From positions 112,892 to 144,650 of the forward strand of contig PBVO01000060.1 of assembly GCA_002729015.1 (NCBI GenBank): DNA of 31,759 nt. Direction: 5' to 3'. The translations under genes and the position numbers were made by a program. Positions 6,784 through 17,800 of this stretch are shown here, in pieces. A model generated the notes under the pieces. The model worked only from the letters and a program-made list of their open reading frames with translations, was not told the origin of the DNA and searched no databases. Within the stretch, counting starts at the first letter, position 1. Each line of letters opens with the position of its first letter. This stretch comes from Candidatus Poribacteria bacterium. Lineage in GTDB: Bacteria > Poribacteria > WGA-4E > UBA9662.

Positions 6784-9501
6784 ATGTCTAAATACGTCTA
6801 TTCCTTTGGCGGGGGGACTGCCGAAGGTGATTCAACAATGAGGAATCTGCTAGGGGGTAAGGGAGCCAACCTCTGTGAAATGGCAAATCTTGGTTTTCCT
6901 GTCCCACCCGGTTTTACAATTCCTACTGATCTGTGTAACATTTACTACGAATTAGATGGTGATTATCCCGAGGGTCTAAAAGAACAAGTTAATGCTGCGA
7001 TTGTCAAGATGGGTGATATTCGCGGTGGAGCTTATGGTTCCACCGAAAATCCTCTTTTACTTTCGGTTCGATCAGGGGCTCGACAATCAATGCCAGGAAT
7101 GATGGATACTATCTTGAATGTGGGGTTAACCACGGAAACGATTGGTGGTTTGATCAAACAAACCGGGAATGAGCGCTTCGCCTACGATGCCTACCGTCGG
7201 CTTATTACCATGTATTCAGATGTAGTCATGGAAAAGAGTAAAGGGATCGAGCCTAGAGAAGGAAGAGGAATTCGATTACAACTAGAACATTTACTAGAAG
7301 CTAAGAAAGAAGCTCTTGGTGCTGAAGGCGACACGGATCTAACTGCTGATGATTTGAAAGATTTGGTAGATCAGTATAAAACCACAGTCGAAAGAGTCCT
7401 AGGAACACCTTTCCCAGATTCCGCCGAAGAGCAAATTTGGGGGGCTATTGGAGCCGTATTCGATTCTTGGAATTCAACGCGTGCAATCGCCTATCGCCGG
7501 ATCGAAGGGATTCCCGATGAATGGGGAACGGCAGTTAACGTTCAGGCTATGGTGTTTGGTAATATGGGCGAGAATTCCGCTACAGGTGTTGCTTTTACAC
7601 GCGATCCTGCCACAGGTGAGAATATTTTCTATGGTGAATGGCTAGCAAACGCCCAAGGAGAAGACGTGGTTGCTGGTTTGCGCACTCCACTACCAGTTAA
7701 TGACCTAATGAAAAATGACAGTAGTGATGATTCCGAAACTTTGGAGTCCCGCCATAAAGCCTGCTACGATGAAATGATCGATCTTCGTGAAAAGTTGGAA
7801 CAACACTATGGAGATATGCAGGATATTGAGTTTACAATTGAGGATGGCCAGCTATGGATGCTACAGTGCCGGACAGGTAAACGTACAGGTGCAGCAGCAA
7901 TTAAAATGGCTGTTGATATGTGTAAAGAAGGTTTAATTGATAAAAAAGAAGCTTTAAAAAGAGTCTCGGCAGACTCACTTGTTCAGGTTTTGTTGCCTAT
8001 GGTGGATCCTGCCGCAGAAGGGACGGCTGAATTATTGGCAAAGGGTTTGCCTGCTGGACCTGGTGGTGCCAATGGCAAACTGGTCTTCACATCTGATGAT
8101 GCTGTAACCCAAGGTAAAGAAAATGGTGAAAAAGTTATTCTGGTACGGGACGAAACTAGTCCAGAAGACGTGCACGGAATGCATGCGGCGTCAGCAGTCC
8201 TAACAGCTAAAGGTGGAATGACCAGTCATGCAGCTCTAGTGGCACGCGCTTGGGGTAAGTGTTGCATCGTTGGTTGTTCTGATATTGAAATTGATGTTGA
8301 GAATCGGCAGATGTCCATAGGTGGACAAATATTAAAAGAGGGTGAGTGGATTACCCTAAATGGAACAACAGGTAACGTTTACGAAGGGCAGCTCGATCTA
8401 ATAGACCCAGATTTAGAGACTAATGTCGAGTTTACCGAACTGATGGACTTCGCTGATGAATTCAGGCGGTTAAAAATTCGGACCAATGCCGACACGCCAG
8501 CCGATGCTCAAAGAGCAATTGGATTTGGAGCTGAAGGTATTGGGCTGTTCCGCATAGAACACATGTTCTATGGTGAAGGTTCCGATGAGCCATTATTTAA
8601 GCTGAGAAAGATGATTATGTCATCAGATGAAGTGGAACGTAGGGCTGCACTCGACGAACTTTATCCGCATATGAAATCAGATATTAAAGCCACTTTAGAT
8701 GTTATGTCAGGATATCCTGTCACAATTCGACTGTTAGATCCTCCACTACATGAGTTTGTTCCACACGATGCAAATGCTCGTCAAGAGTTGGCAAGTGAAT
8801 TGAATGTCAGCATTACCGAATTTAACCGGCGTAGCGATGATCTGCACGAAACTAATCCCATGATGGGACATCGTGGTGTCCGTCTAGGTATAAGCTTTCC
8901 GGAAATTACTGAAGCACAAGTACGTGCGATTCTTGAATCCGCTGTTGAGTTGACTCAAGAGGGAAGGGATACCCATCCGGAAATCATGATCCCAGTACTA
9001 GGACACGTCAATGAACTCAAGAACCAAAAGAAAATTGTAGACCAAGTCTATCAAGAAGTGCGAGAGAAATATAATGTCGATGTGATTGATCATATGGTTG
9101 GCACTATGATCGAAATTCCCCGAGCAGCTTTAACTGCGGATAAAGTTGCTGAAGCTGCAGAATTTTTCTCCTTTGGTACCAATGATCTTACGCAAATGAG
9201 TTTCGGTTTTAGCCGTGATGACGTTGCTGGTTTCTTGCCAGATTATCTCGAACAAGGTGTTCTAGACAATGATCCATTCCAAACAGTAGATCAGGATGGT
9301 GTTGGCCAATTGATAGAAGTTGGCATCGAGCGTGGACGCAAAACCCGGCCTGATCTAAAAGTTGGAATTTGTGGTGAACACGGTGGTGATGCCGATTCAG
9401 TTATCTTCTGTCATAACATTAACATGGATTATGTATCTTGTTCTCCGTTTCGCGTACCGATCGCCAGACTAGCGGCTGCACATGCAGTAATTCAAGACTA
9501 A
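6784..9501 (+). CDS. ppdK: Pyruvate, phosphate dikinase
   Basis: Cytoplasmic enzyme of 905 residues that interconverts pyruvate + ATP + phosphate and PEP + AMP + pyrophosphate, at the branch between glycolysis and gluconeogenesis. Domains in order: an N-terminal ATP-grasp nucleotide-binding domain (GGKGANLCEMANLGFPVPPGF near residue 27; SVRSGARQSMPGMMDTILN near 98), the swivelling phosphohistidine domain with GGMTSHAALVARAWG (His482), and the C-terminal PEP/pyruvate TIM barrel (GLFRIEHMF; FSFGTNDLTQM; GICGEHGGD with Cys863; SCSPFRVPIARLAAA). All key residues look intact and the length is slightly above the usual 870-900. The ATG has a full AAGGAGG at 6770-6776. It is probably a single-gene unit, closed by the terminator at 9514-9561. 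Confidence 0.97.
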   Translation: MSKYVYSFGGGTAEGDSTMRNLLGGKGANLCEMANLGFPVPPGFTIPTDLCNIYYELDGDYPEGLKEQVNAAIVKMGDIRGGAYGSTENPLLLSVRSGARQSMPGMMDTILNVGLTTETIGGLIKQTGNERFAYDAYRRLITMYSDVVMEKSKGIEPREGRGIRLQLEHLLEAKKEALGAEGDTDLTADDLKDLVDQYKTTVERVLGTPFPDSAEEQIWGAIGAVFDSWNSTRAIAYRRIEGIPDEWGTAVNVQAMVFGNMGENSATGVAFTRDPATGENIFYGEWLANAQGEDVVAGLRTPLPVNDLMKNDSSDDSETLESRHKACYDEMIDLREKLEQHYGDMQDIEFTIEDGQLWMLQCRTGKRTGAAAIKMAVDMCKEGLIDKKEALKRVSADSLVQVLLPMVDPAAEGTAELLAKGLPAGPGGANGKLVFTSDDAVTQGKENGEKVILVRDETSPEDVHGMHAASAVLTAKGGMTSHAALVARAWGKCCIVGCSDIEIDVENRQMSIGGQILKEGEWITLNGTTGNVYEGQLDLIDPDLETNVEFTELMDFADEFRRLKIRTNADTPADAQRAIGFGAEGIGLFRIEHMFYGEGSDEPLFKLRKMIMSSDEVERRAALDELYPHMKSDIKATLDVMSGYPVTIRLLDPPLHEFVPHDANARQELASELNVSITEFNRRSDDLHETNPMMGHRGVRLGISFPEITEAQVRAILESAVELTQEGRDTHPEIMIPVLGHVNELKNQKKIVDQVYQEVREKYNVDVIDHMVGTMIEIPRAALTADKVAEAAEFFSFGTNDLTQMSFGFSRDDVAGFLPDYLEQGVLDNDPFQTVDQDGVGQLIEVGIERGRKTRPDLKVGICGEHGGDADSVIFCHNINMDYVSCSPFRVPIARLAAAHAVIQD

Positions 9502-9513
9502 CCAAAAACAGAT

Positions 9514-9561
9514 TTGTACCAAAAAAGGGGGCTTATACAAAAAGCCCCTTTTTTGGTACAA
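9514..9561 (+). terminator. Bidirectional intrinsic terminator after ppdK
   Basis: Near-perfect inverted repeat beginning 13 bases after the ppdK stop. The outer arms are TTGTACC and GGTACAA, then six A facing six T, then a G/C-rich core (GGGGCTT facing AAGCCCC) with one bulged G and a loop of about seven bases. Read on the + strand, the core hairpin is followed by six T; read on the - strand it is also followed by six T. It can therefore stop ppdK and also transcripts of the convergent - strand operon that ends at 9757. Confidence 0.9.
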
Positions 9562-9756
9562 GAACAAAAATATTATATAGTTTACTGTTTTAGAGATCGA
9601 GTAAGCTGTGGAAGGAGACAGCCAAGCCTACATAAAGCGAGCAAGGCTAATGTTGTAGATAAAAGATTTGGGGACAGAAATTGATTTATTGCCCTCGAAC
9701 TTCTGAGTGAATATACTTTCAATCCACACAATATTAATTTTTTCTCAGTAGAAAAA

Positions 9757-10689
9757 TTAAAAGCGCATCAGGCATGCAATACGATGGACATTGCCCATAG
9801 GGTCAGGAACGATTGCATAATCAAACTGAAAATTAATATTTTCCAGTGACACACGCCCTTTACGCTTTAGTCCGATTCCAGCGGTTATACCGTTACGTGG
9901 ATTCTCTCCCTGACTCACGGAATAACCAAGACGCACAGCGACAAAATCACCGAACCAATTCTCAGCGCCAAAGTGAACACTTGGATAACCTGCAACCAAC
10001 GGTAAGTTTATATCCGCAGCCAAAATATTTGCTTTAGTTGGCTGAAAGGAAATACCACCGCGAAAGTTTGTCGGCAGAGGTGAACCTGAATTAATACTTC
10101 CAAGATTTTGCAAGGTGGCACCAAGCTTTGTGGCCTCGCCAAAAGGCCGAATTAAAATGCCTAAATCACCCGCAAAACCTAAGAGTGTCTCAACATCAAG
10201 TTGCTCCACAATAGCTTTTGTTGTTATACCAACGGAAAAAAAAGAAAATGGTTGATAAGCCAAACTAAAACCAGGAGCAAATCCACCAACAGTTACTTCT
10301 TGGTCAGGTGTAGCCGTTGGAGCTTGACGAAAATCGATACGAGTGAATGCTCCTTGTAGACTTACACCAATGGCCATTTTTTGATTGAGTACTCTACCAT
10401 AGCTTAGAGCCTGAGTGTAAACATTTCCAATAGAAAAGTTCTGCATTGCTGATATCTGTTGTTTCTGGAGGGACATGAGACCGGCTGGGTTCCAAAATAG
10501 AGCGTTTACATCATCTGCTAAGCCAGTGAAAGCTCCACCCATGGAAATCGGTCTACTAGCAGCATCGACTTTTAGGAATGCCGCAGAGGTTGTACCCGAC
10601 TTTTTATGGATGTCTTCTGCCATGGAAAAGTTGGCACAGAGCAATATAAATAGCGTCGCAAATAGTGAGGTATATCGGTATTTTTTCAT
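9757..10689 (-). CDS. PorV/PorQ-like outer membrane barrel protein (UPF0164 type)
   Basis: Protein of 310 residues with a signal peptide (hydrophobic stretch about 7-22, likely cut after SMA at 24). The mature start, TTSAAFLKVDAASRPISMGG, then AFTGLADDVNALFWNPAGL, is the signature of the PorV/PorQ/UPF0164 group of FadL-like outer membrane barrels. The rest alternates short beta strands and ends in Phe, typical of barrels. PorV is the outer-membrane shuttle for type IX secretion cargo in Bacteroidetes. Whether this protein does that here is inference, supported by the nearby giant protein with a sorting-like C-terminus. It is the last gene of the long - strand run, and no strong ribosome site is visible. 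It could instead be a general barrel of unknown cargo. Confidence 0.8.
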   Translation of the reverse strand: MKKYRYTSLFATLFILLCANFSMAEDIHKKSGTTSAAFLKVDAASRPISMGGAFTGLADDVNALFWNPAGLMSLQKQQISAMQNFSIGNVYTQALSYGRVLNQKMAIGVSLQGAFTRIDFRQAPTATPDQEVTVGGFAPGFSLAYQPFSFFSVGITTKAIVEQLDVETLLGFAGDLGILIRPFGEATKLGATLQNLGSINSGSPLPTNFRGGISFQPTKANILAADINLPLVAGYPSVHFGAENWFGDFVAVRLGYSVSQGENPRNGITAGIGLKRKGRVSLENINFQFDYAIVPDPMGNVHRIACLMRF

Positions 10690-10740
10690 TAGCTTATTTT
10701 GATCTTCGGTTTAGTTTGTGTATTCAATAAATCCATTACG

Positions 10741-11814
10741 TTAGTATGCAGGAATAGGTAGTTCAAAAGTCGATTTGATTGGAATAAGAGCAGAGTTTTC
10801 CTCAGCCGAGTCCAAAATACTTAAGCAAATTTCAAGGACGTGATTAGCTTGTTGACCTGTACATCTTTGCGGGACGCCCATTCTTATGGAGTCAGCTAAT
10901 TGGAATACGGCTCGCCCCCACTCTACACCTCGAAAAGGCGTAGCAATATACGGTATTGTCTTCCACTCATCGTCGAGAGTATGTACCTCTACTATGGCAT
11001 CGAAATCATGAGAGGAAGAGATATAAATAGATCCATTTCGGCCGTGAAATTCAACACCTACTTGTTTGCTAAATCCTAGAAAACTTGCAGTCAACCGAGC
11101 GGTAATACCTGATTCAAAGTGAAGAAAGCCAGTGATTTGATCGGGTGTTGTCACTTGGTAGGCTTGTCCAGCTTTGGTCTTTCGTTGAGGCTGGCATATT
11201 TGAGCATAACCTTGTACATTCTTGACAACTCCCAAGACTGACGTCAGAAAAGTTAGAGCGTATACACCAACATCTAACATTGGGCCAACACCTTTTTGAT
11301 AAAACGGAGCTGGATTGGGATGCCAGCGTTCAATTCTTGCCCAATTCATTTCTGCGTAAGCCGTCAAGATTGGACCCACCAGACCGGACTGAACCGCTTT
11401 CAAAACGGTCTGCTGTCCTTCTCCTAGAAAAGTGAATGGAGAGGCACTCAAGCGTAATCCTTTGGCTTCTGCCAAATCAACTACCATTTGACCATCTTCA
11501 CGATTTGTAGCGAGAGGCTTTTCAACGTGAACATGTTTACCAGCATTGAGTGCTGCAGCAGTTACTTCAGCATGAGCCGTATGTATGGTCAAGTTGACGA
11601 CAGCTTCAACTTTCTCGTCGTCTAATAATGCTTCTAAACTTGGATAAATTTGCCCACCAAATTCTGAAACATAACTTGTGGCTTTATCTTGATCTAGATC
11701 GTAAGCCCCGATTACTTCAACCTGATCTGGCCGTTTACTAAGGCTAGCACCATAAGCACGTGAAATATTGCCGCAACCCACGATAGCAACTTGAAGTGGT
11801 TTATATTGACCCAT
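10741..11814 (-). CDS. Gfo/Idh/MocA-family oxidoreductase
   Basis: NAD(P)-dependent dehydrogenase of the Gfo/Idh/MocA family, 357 residues, probably cytoplasmic and acting on a sugar, inositol or related polyol; the substrate cannot be read from the sequence. Seen: an N-terminal Rossmann fold with VAIVGCGNISRAYG (9-22), the family motif HVHVEKPLA with Lys99 that helps catalysis, and GPMLDVGVYALTFL in the C-terminal alpha/beta domain. There is no signal peptide, unlike several family members exported by the Tat pathway. The ATG follows the stop of the giant surface protein by six bases, so the two are probably co-transcribed. That is odd company for a soluble dehydrogenase and may reflect glycan supply for the surface, which is only a guess. 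Confidence 0.9.
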   Translation of the reverse strand: MGQYKPLQVAIVGCGNISRAYGASLSKRPDQVEVIGAYDLDQDKATSYVSEFGGQIYPSLEALLDDEKVEAVVNLTIHTAHAEVTAAALNAGKHVHVEKPLATNREDGQMVVDLAEAKGLRLSASPFTFLGEGQQTVLKAVQSGLVGPILTAYAEMNWARIERWHPNPAPFYQKGVGPMLDVGVYALTFLTSVLGVVKNVQGYAQICQPQRKTKAGQAYQVTTPDQITGFLHFESGITARLTASFLGFSKQVGVEFHGRNGSIYISSSHDFDAIVEVHTLDDEWKTIPYIATPFRGVEWGRAVFQLADSIRMGVPQRCTGQQANHVLEICLSILDSAEENSALIPIKSTFELPIPAY

Positions 11815-11820
11815 TCCGAA

Positions 11821-14800
11821 TTATTCCACTACTAGGATTTTACCAACCGTATTGGATGATTCATCCACGCCATTTACTATTTCCAGTCGAAAAAGGTAAA
11901 TACCACGTGCGACCTTACTTCCAGAAGAATTACTTAAATTCCATTTGAGTGTAGTATCTTGTCTACCTGGTTTTATATCAGGTTCTTTATATCGATAGAC
12001 TAAGTCACCAGATAAATCGTAAACACTAAGGGTCAGATTAGCTGTATCATTACTGGCTATATTAGGATCGAAAGATATATGTGCCACCGAACCACTAGAT
12101 GACGCAGACAACGATACGGGATTAGGCCAACAAAATGTCTCACCTTTGAATCCAAGTGAAACTGTGAAAGTAACATCTTTCTTTTCATAAGTTTCGGCAT
12201 TACCCGCTTTATCATAAACTCGAACACTCAATACATATCTACCAGATTTAGGTGGTAAGTAATCAATTTTCCAGCTACTCCATTGGTTACTACCACCTTT
12301 ACTCATGTCCACCGCTACAGCCGGTTCTATATCTTTTCCGTCGGGTCCTGTACCAACAATCTCAACACGACTAACACCAGAAGCTGGTATTTCTTGACTA
12401 TCAGGATCTGAAGCTACACCTTTTAGTGTTAAGGCATCTCCTTCTTCAATCTTATCTTTACCACTATCAGTGAGGCTTGCAACCGGTGGTAATGTCTCAT
12501 AGAGGAATTCAGTACTAATTGTCTTTGTCGGCTGGAAACCCAAGTTCTGAGGATCTAACCCGACGCTTGTAATCACCACCCTATAGTATCCTTGATTGGG
12601 CAATAATTGCGATGAGCTAAAAACCAGAAAATCAATTCCATTCTGTGTGAGGCCTCCGGTTATGGCCTCACCACTTGGTGAGATAACATTTATGCTGGAA
12701 GTTGATAAGTCTACCCCTAAACCGTCACTATCCTTTATCTTGGCTGTTATGATAACTGAACCACCACGACCTGCAACTGATGGGTAGTCGATATGGTTAG
12801 CGTCAACAATTAGTGGCTGCCCATTAATCTGTAAATCTGAGGTTTGGATCTCTGGGGGACGAGTATCGTAATCAAAATCATAAATCCAATTCAAGTCATT
12901 ACCTGCTTGGTCTGTAACATCGACTTTCAGCTTATATTTCCCATCTTGGCTGCCGTCACTCGCCAGAGGTTTGTTTAGGACAAAAGTCACCTCCTCTTTA
13001 TCAGATTCAACTAAAATCCGACCAGCAATATTTTCCTTTGCGAAAGATTCTAACGTTACTACGATTGGCAATGGACGTTCTAACCAGTCTATACCCGAAG
13101 ATGGAGATGGGTCATACACTGGTAGCTGAATTGATACTAGTGAGTTATTAACTCCTGCTTGAGCTACATTCAGCCGAATTTGGCCATCATCGATTTCTGG
13201 CTCTACTGTATCGTGGACGAAACTCATAAGTTGTGGTTGCCCTCTTTGCCCATTAGCGCTAATAGGAGTAAAAACAATAGTATATGTCCCATCATCTGAT
13301 CCATCGTCCTTCAATGGCTTTTGGAGCTGATATTGTAAATCTGAAGAACCATTACGGTCTTGGTACCCCATGACCATTTGACCACTACTGTCGACCAAAT
13401 GTAACGTAGACAAGTGGATCCCAACATCTTTTGGCAGTTGAACTGTAACTGAATCTAGTTTTTTTCGGTTGAATGCCTTTTCAATTGGACGTGTTACAGG
13501 TGTAGTGGAGGAAGCTACAAGTAAATTAGACAAATTTGTGAATCCGCTTTCGAATATGGCTTGATTACCAGCTCGATCGGCGACTTCAACTCGAACCAAA
13601 TAGGATCCACTTGGTGCTAGATCATCAATTTTAAAGATTATTTTAGACTTTCCATCGTGGCTCATTTGACCACTCACCGAATTGCCCTCAGTATCTGTTA
13701 CCGAAATGGTCGTTAGACTGAAATCGATACCACTTCCGTTTTTGTCAGCCAAATTAACTGTAACCTGATTAATTTCTCCCTTAAGAAGAGCCCCATCGCC
13801 TGGAATAATATCGGTCAGCGTTGGTGGAGAACTATCATAAAATACCGAATGTGTGAAGTCTTTTTTGTTACCAGCCTTATCAATTAAGTTAATAGCTAGT
13901 TGATATTCTCCATCGTTAGTCCCATCTTTGGCGAACGATGGATTGAAAGTGAAGTATAGATTTTCTCTACCATCATGAGTTAAAAATGCGCTGACAGTTT
14001 GCCCACTACTGTCAATTAGTGTTATCTTTTGTTGTTCAGTGTCGAGCCCTGCTGGTCCCAGATCAGAGACCGTTGCTGTAATTTGTGACGTTGGGTTCGA
14101 TAGATAAGAGACCGGTTGTGTTAGATCGACAGCAGTAATATTATTAATCTCAGGCTCTTGGGTGTCATAAGTGAACCGCTTTACTAATACTTGGCCGGAT
14201 ATACCTTGCTTGTTAACTGGTGTAACCGTAATCGTATAAACCCCATCATCAGTACCGTCCTGAGCAAGATTTGTCGGAGTCCAAGTAATTTGTTTCTTAA
14301 GATTGTCCTCTGTGGTTTTACCAATAACTTGCCCATTAGGACCCACAACTTCGATGGTAGAATACTCTGCGGTCGCATTAGCTAATTCTGCTGTGACAAG
14401 TCCCAGTCGGTCGCTAATTTTGATTGAAGTGAGTTTTGGCTTTGAGAGATTCAGGTTAATTTGATAAAGCGATGGATGGCCAGTATTACCAGCCAAGTCT
14501 TTTGGTGTAATCACTAATGTGTAGATACCAGTTAATTTCAATTCTGCAAATTCAACCGTAATTGTATCAATACCATTATTCTTGACCTCAAGAACTTCGC
14601 TAGTACCATTATTTAGGCCTTGTTCGATCCCTAAACCTTCACTAGTTCTCAGGCTAACTGTTGAGGTCGTCAAATCAGTCCCTGCTAGCTGATCAACTAT
14701 CTTAATTTTTATGGCAGAGAATGGTTCTGTAACCATTATAACTTGACTAGGTATCAGTTCAGTCAATTCGTTTGTCTGCAGTACTACGCTATCAACTTGA

Positions 14801-17800
14801 GGGCTTTTGGTATCATATAGGAATGTGGTGTTTTCGGATAGCAGAACCTGATCATTCTTAAGAACCGTGGATTGAATTGTATAGACTCCATCGGCAGTTC
14901 CATCTTGTGGTGGTGGTTGATCCAATATCCAACTTACCATAGTACCTACAACTTCTTGTCGCCCTGCGACCTCGGAGTTGTCTGGACTTACTAATCGAAC
15001 AGTGGCCATTTTTTCAATTTCAGTTTCGGCCATATTTTCAAGCATCACGTCGACTCGTTGTAACTCATTCAGTTTACTAAACGATGCTGGTTGAGTCGAT
15101 GAAACCGTAGCTGCAGCCCACATGACTGTAAAACTACGACTGTAGGTCGTTGAGTTACCAGCTAGGTCAACGGCTATAATTTCAAGAACATAGTCGCCAT
15201 TTACGGAAGGATCAGGTTTAGGCTGACTGTTTAGGCTTAGATTAATAGAGTATTCATTGGTTTCTATATCGGCTTTCAAGGATTTTGTGGTACTAACTTG
15301 TCCTGTAGGCGAAATCAACTGAGCTGTTGTTTGTTGCCCATTAATTCCACTAATAGTATCAGCTAACACCAACTGAAATTGTGTGGGTAAACCCACAACC
15401 GTGCCTTGCAAATCAACCGCTAACTGTTCAGGTTGAGTAATATAAGATATTGACTTTACTTCGGGTGGTTGTGTGTCAAAAGTAATTTCACCAGACCACT
15501 TTTTATCTGAGCGGCCTATGGCCATAACTGATGGCTGGATTGTTAATGCGTAAGCGCCGTCTTGGCTTCCGTCAACAGCTAATGGTATGCTTGGAGTGAA
15601 GGTTATCAGTTGTTGACCATCGTTGGTCATAACACCAGAAACAACTTGCTGATTCGGAGCTATCAGTTCAAGAATAGTCTGCTCAAAATCGAGACTTTGC
15701 TGGCTCTTGAATGTGACAACGACCGCTTCCAAATTATTAGTCAAACGGGGTGTGACCTCAACAACTTCTGCTAGCTCTACCCCGTATGCGTAGTAAAAAG
15801 TATATGGTATGCTGCTGTTGCCTGCCTGATCTGTAAGTACAACTTGGAGCATATAAATGCCACTAGCGTTGAGTTTAGCTGACTTATAGCTGAGGTTTGC
15901 TGTACCATCATAACTAAACTGGCCTGGGACTACTGTTCCATCGGTATTGGATAGCTGTAGGCTAGAGTTAGTAATATCAATTCCACTGCCGGAATCAACT
16001 ACCTCGAAGCTAACTGACACCTGGTCTGTTGATAGTCTCTCGAAGGATTGATTGCTTGTCCTCATGGCAGGTGGTTGCGTATCATAGTGAATTTTTTGCA
16101 GCTTTTCTGCTGTGGAACCAAGTTTATCTACTAATGTGATTAACATAGTATATATACCATCTGCCGATCCATCTGTAGGTAATTCTATTCCTGTTAATGT
16201 GATCTGTGAGTCAGTATGTGTTAATGAGGTTCCACCCAGAACTTCACCGCTAGAATTGGACAAAGTAATGGTTGTTTTATCAAAATCAATACCCTTTCCA
16301 CTAAGATCCAACAATGATGCAGAAATTGTAGATAAATGATTGATTCGAGAGTTAGCAGACGGTGTAACCGAAATAATTTCCGGCTTTTGTGTGACTAGGT
16401 AGAAGGACACGTTTTGAGTCCCACTAATATTTCCGGCTAAATCAACTGCCGTGATACCAACCGTATACAAACCATCCGCCGACCCGTCCGCGTGGCGGTC
16501 AGTAAAGGTGAGTCTTATGTGATTGTCTCCATTATCACTTTTTGTGGTAGAAATTGTACCACCGTCTGAACTTAACAAGACTTCGGTTTGACTAAAGTCA
16601 ATTCCACTTAAATTGTCGTTTAGGAATACGTCAACTTCTTTTAGGACAGAGACTTTCGAACCATCAACAGGGATGGTCTTGTCAATAGTAGGTGGTAGCG
16701 TATCAACAGTCAAGGTCGAACTCGCTGTATAGGTTCTACCTTCAAAATCAGCAAAGTTGGCCGTGGCTATGTAATTTCCATCTTGACTTCCATTTTTTGG
16801 TAACTGGTTTTTGATATGCCAAACTAGAGATTGATCAACTATCTCGGTCTTTTGGGATGGAATCGTATTACCACTAACGTCTTGAACTAGTAGGCTAGAC
16901 CTAACCAGATCTAAACCAATCCCAGTATAGTTTATCAATTGAGCTGAGACTGCTTCTAATGTAGCCAATGGTACGTTATTTGGGGTGAATTGTATTTCTG
17001 GTACCCTCAGGTCGATATAGAAAGGATAGTTAGTTTCTTTTCCTTGATTGCCTGCTTTATCGCTTGCTACGAATGAAAGTGTATAATCACCAGCAGTCAG
17101 AGAACTAGAAAAGCGTAGCTCTAAATTAGAAGGAGAAGTGACCTGCTTAATTGTAGAGACTAACGTTCCATCACTTTTAGTGACAAAAACTGTCGTCTCA
17201 TCAAAGCTTAGCCCAGAAGTAACAACATTATCGTTTTGGTCAGAAAAGGTGAGCTCAATTGTTGCTACAGCTTGATCTATACGGACTTTTTCTTGTGAAA
17301 GATCTGGAGGATTTGTTCCTATCAAAGTAGGGGCTGTAGTATCGTAAACTAGCGGATGTGTTTGTACCTGACTGTTACCCGCTGTGTCAAATACCGTAAG
17401 CAGGATTTCGTAAGCTCCATCATCACTCCCGTCTGATTTAAGTGCTCGGCTAAGTTGAAAACGAATTGTATCGGTATCGATCTGTAACTGAACTCCATCT
17501 ACAACTGTACCTGATTTTGACAATTGCAGAAGTGAATTTGCCAAATCTAATCCAGAAAGATTATCACTTAGGTCTGCCTCAATATAACCGATACTACTAT
17601 TAACATGAACTCGGTCATGCAAGTTGTCTTCATCGAGACGAATTTGTAGTACTGATGGTTGAATCGTATCAAAAACCAAATTGAAAGTTGAGACTTCCCT
17701 ATTTCCCGCGAGGTCAACAGCTTGCACATTCACTGTGTAAAGCCCATTCTCTGAAGCCAAATTAAGAGAATTCTCTAATGTTAGCCTCAAGGTCATATTC

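Noticed and set aside
9734..9760. AT-only inverted repeat at the end of the PorV-like gene as a terminator
   Set aside because: The arms have almost no G or C, so the stem would be weak; the strong hairpin at 9514-9561 is the better stop for this strand.
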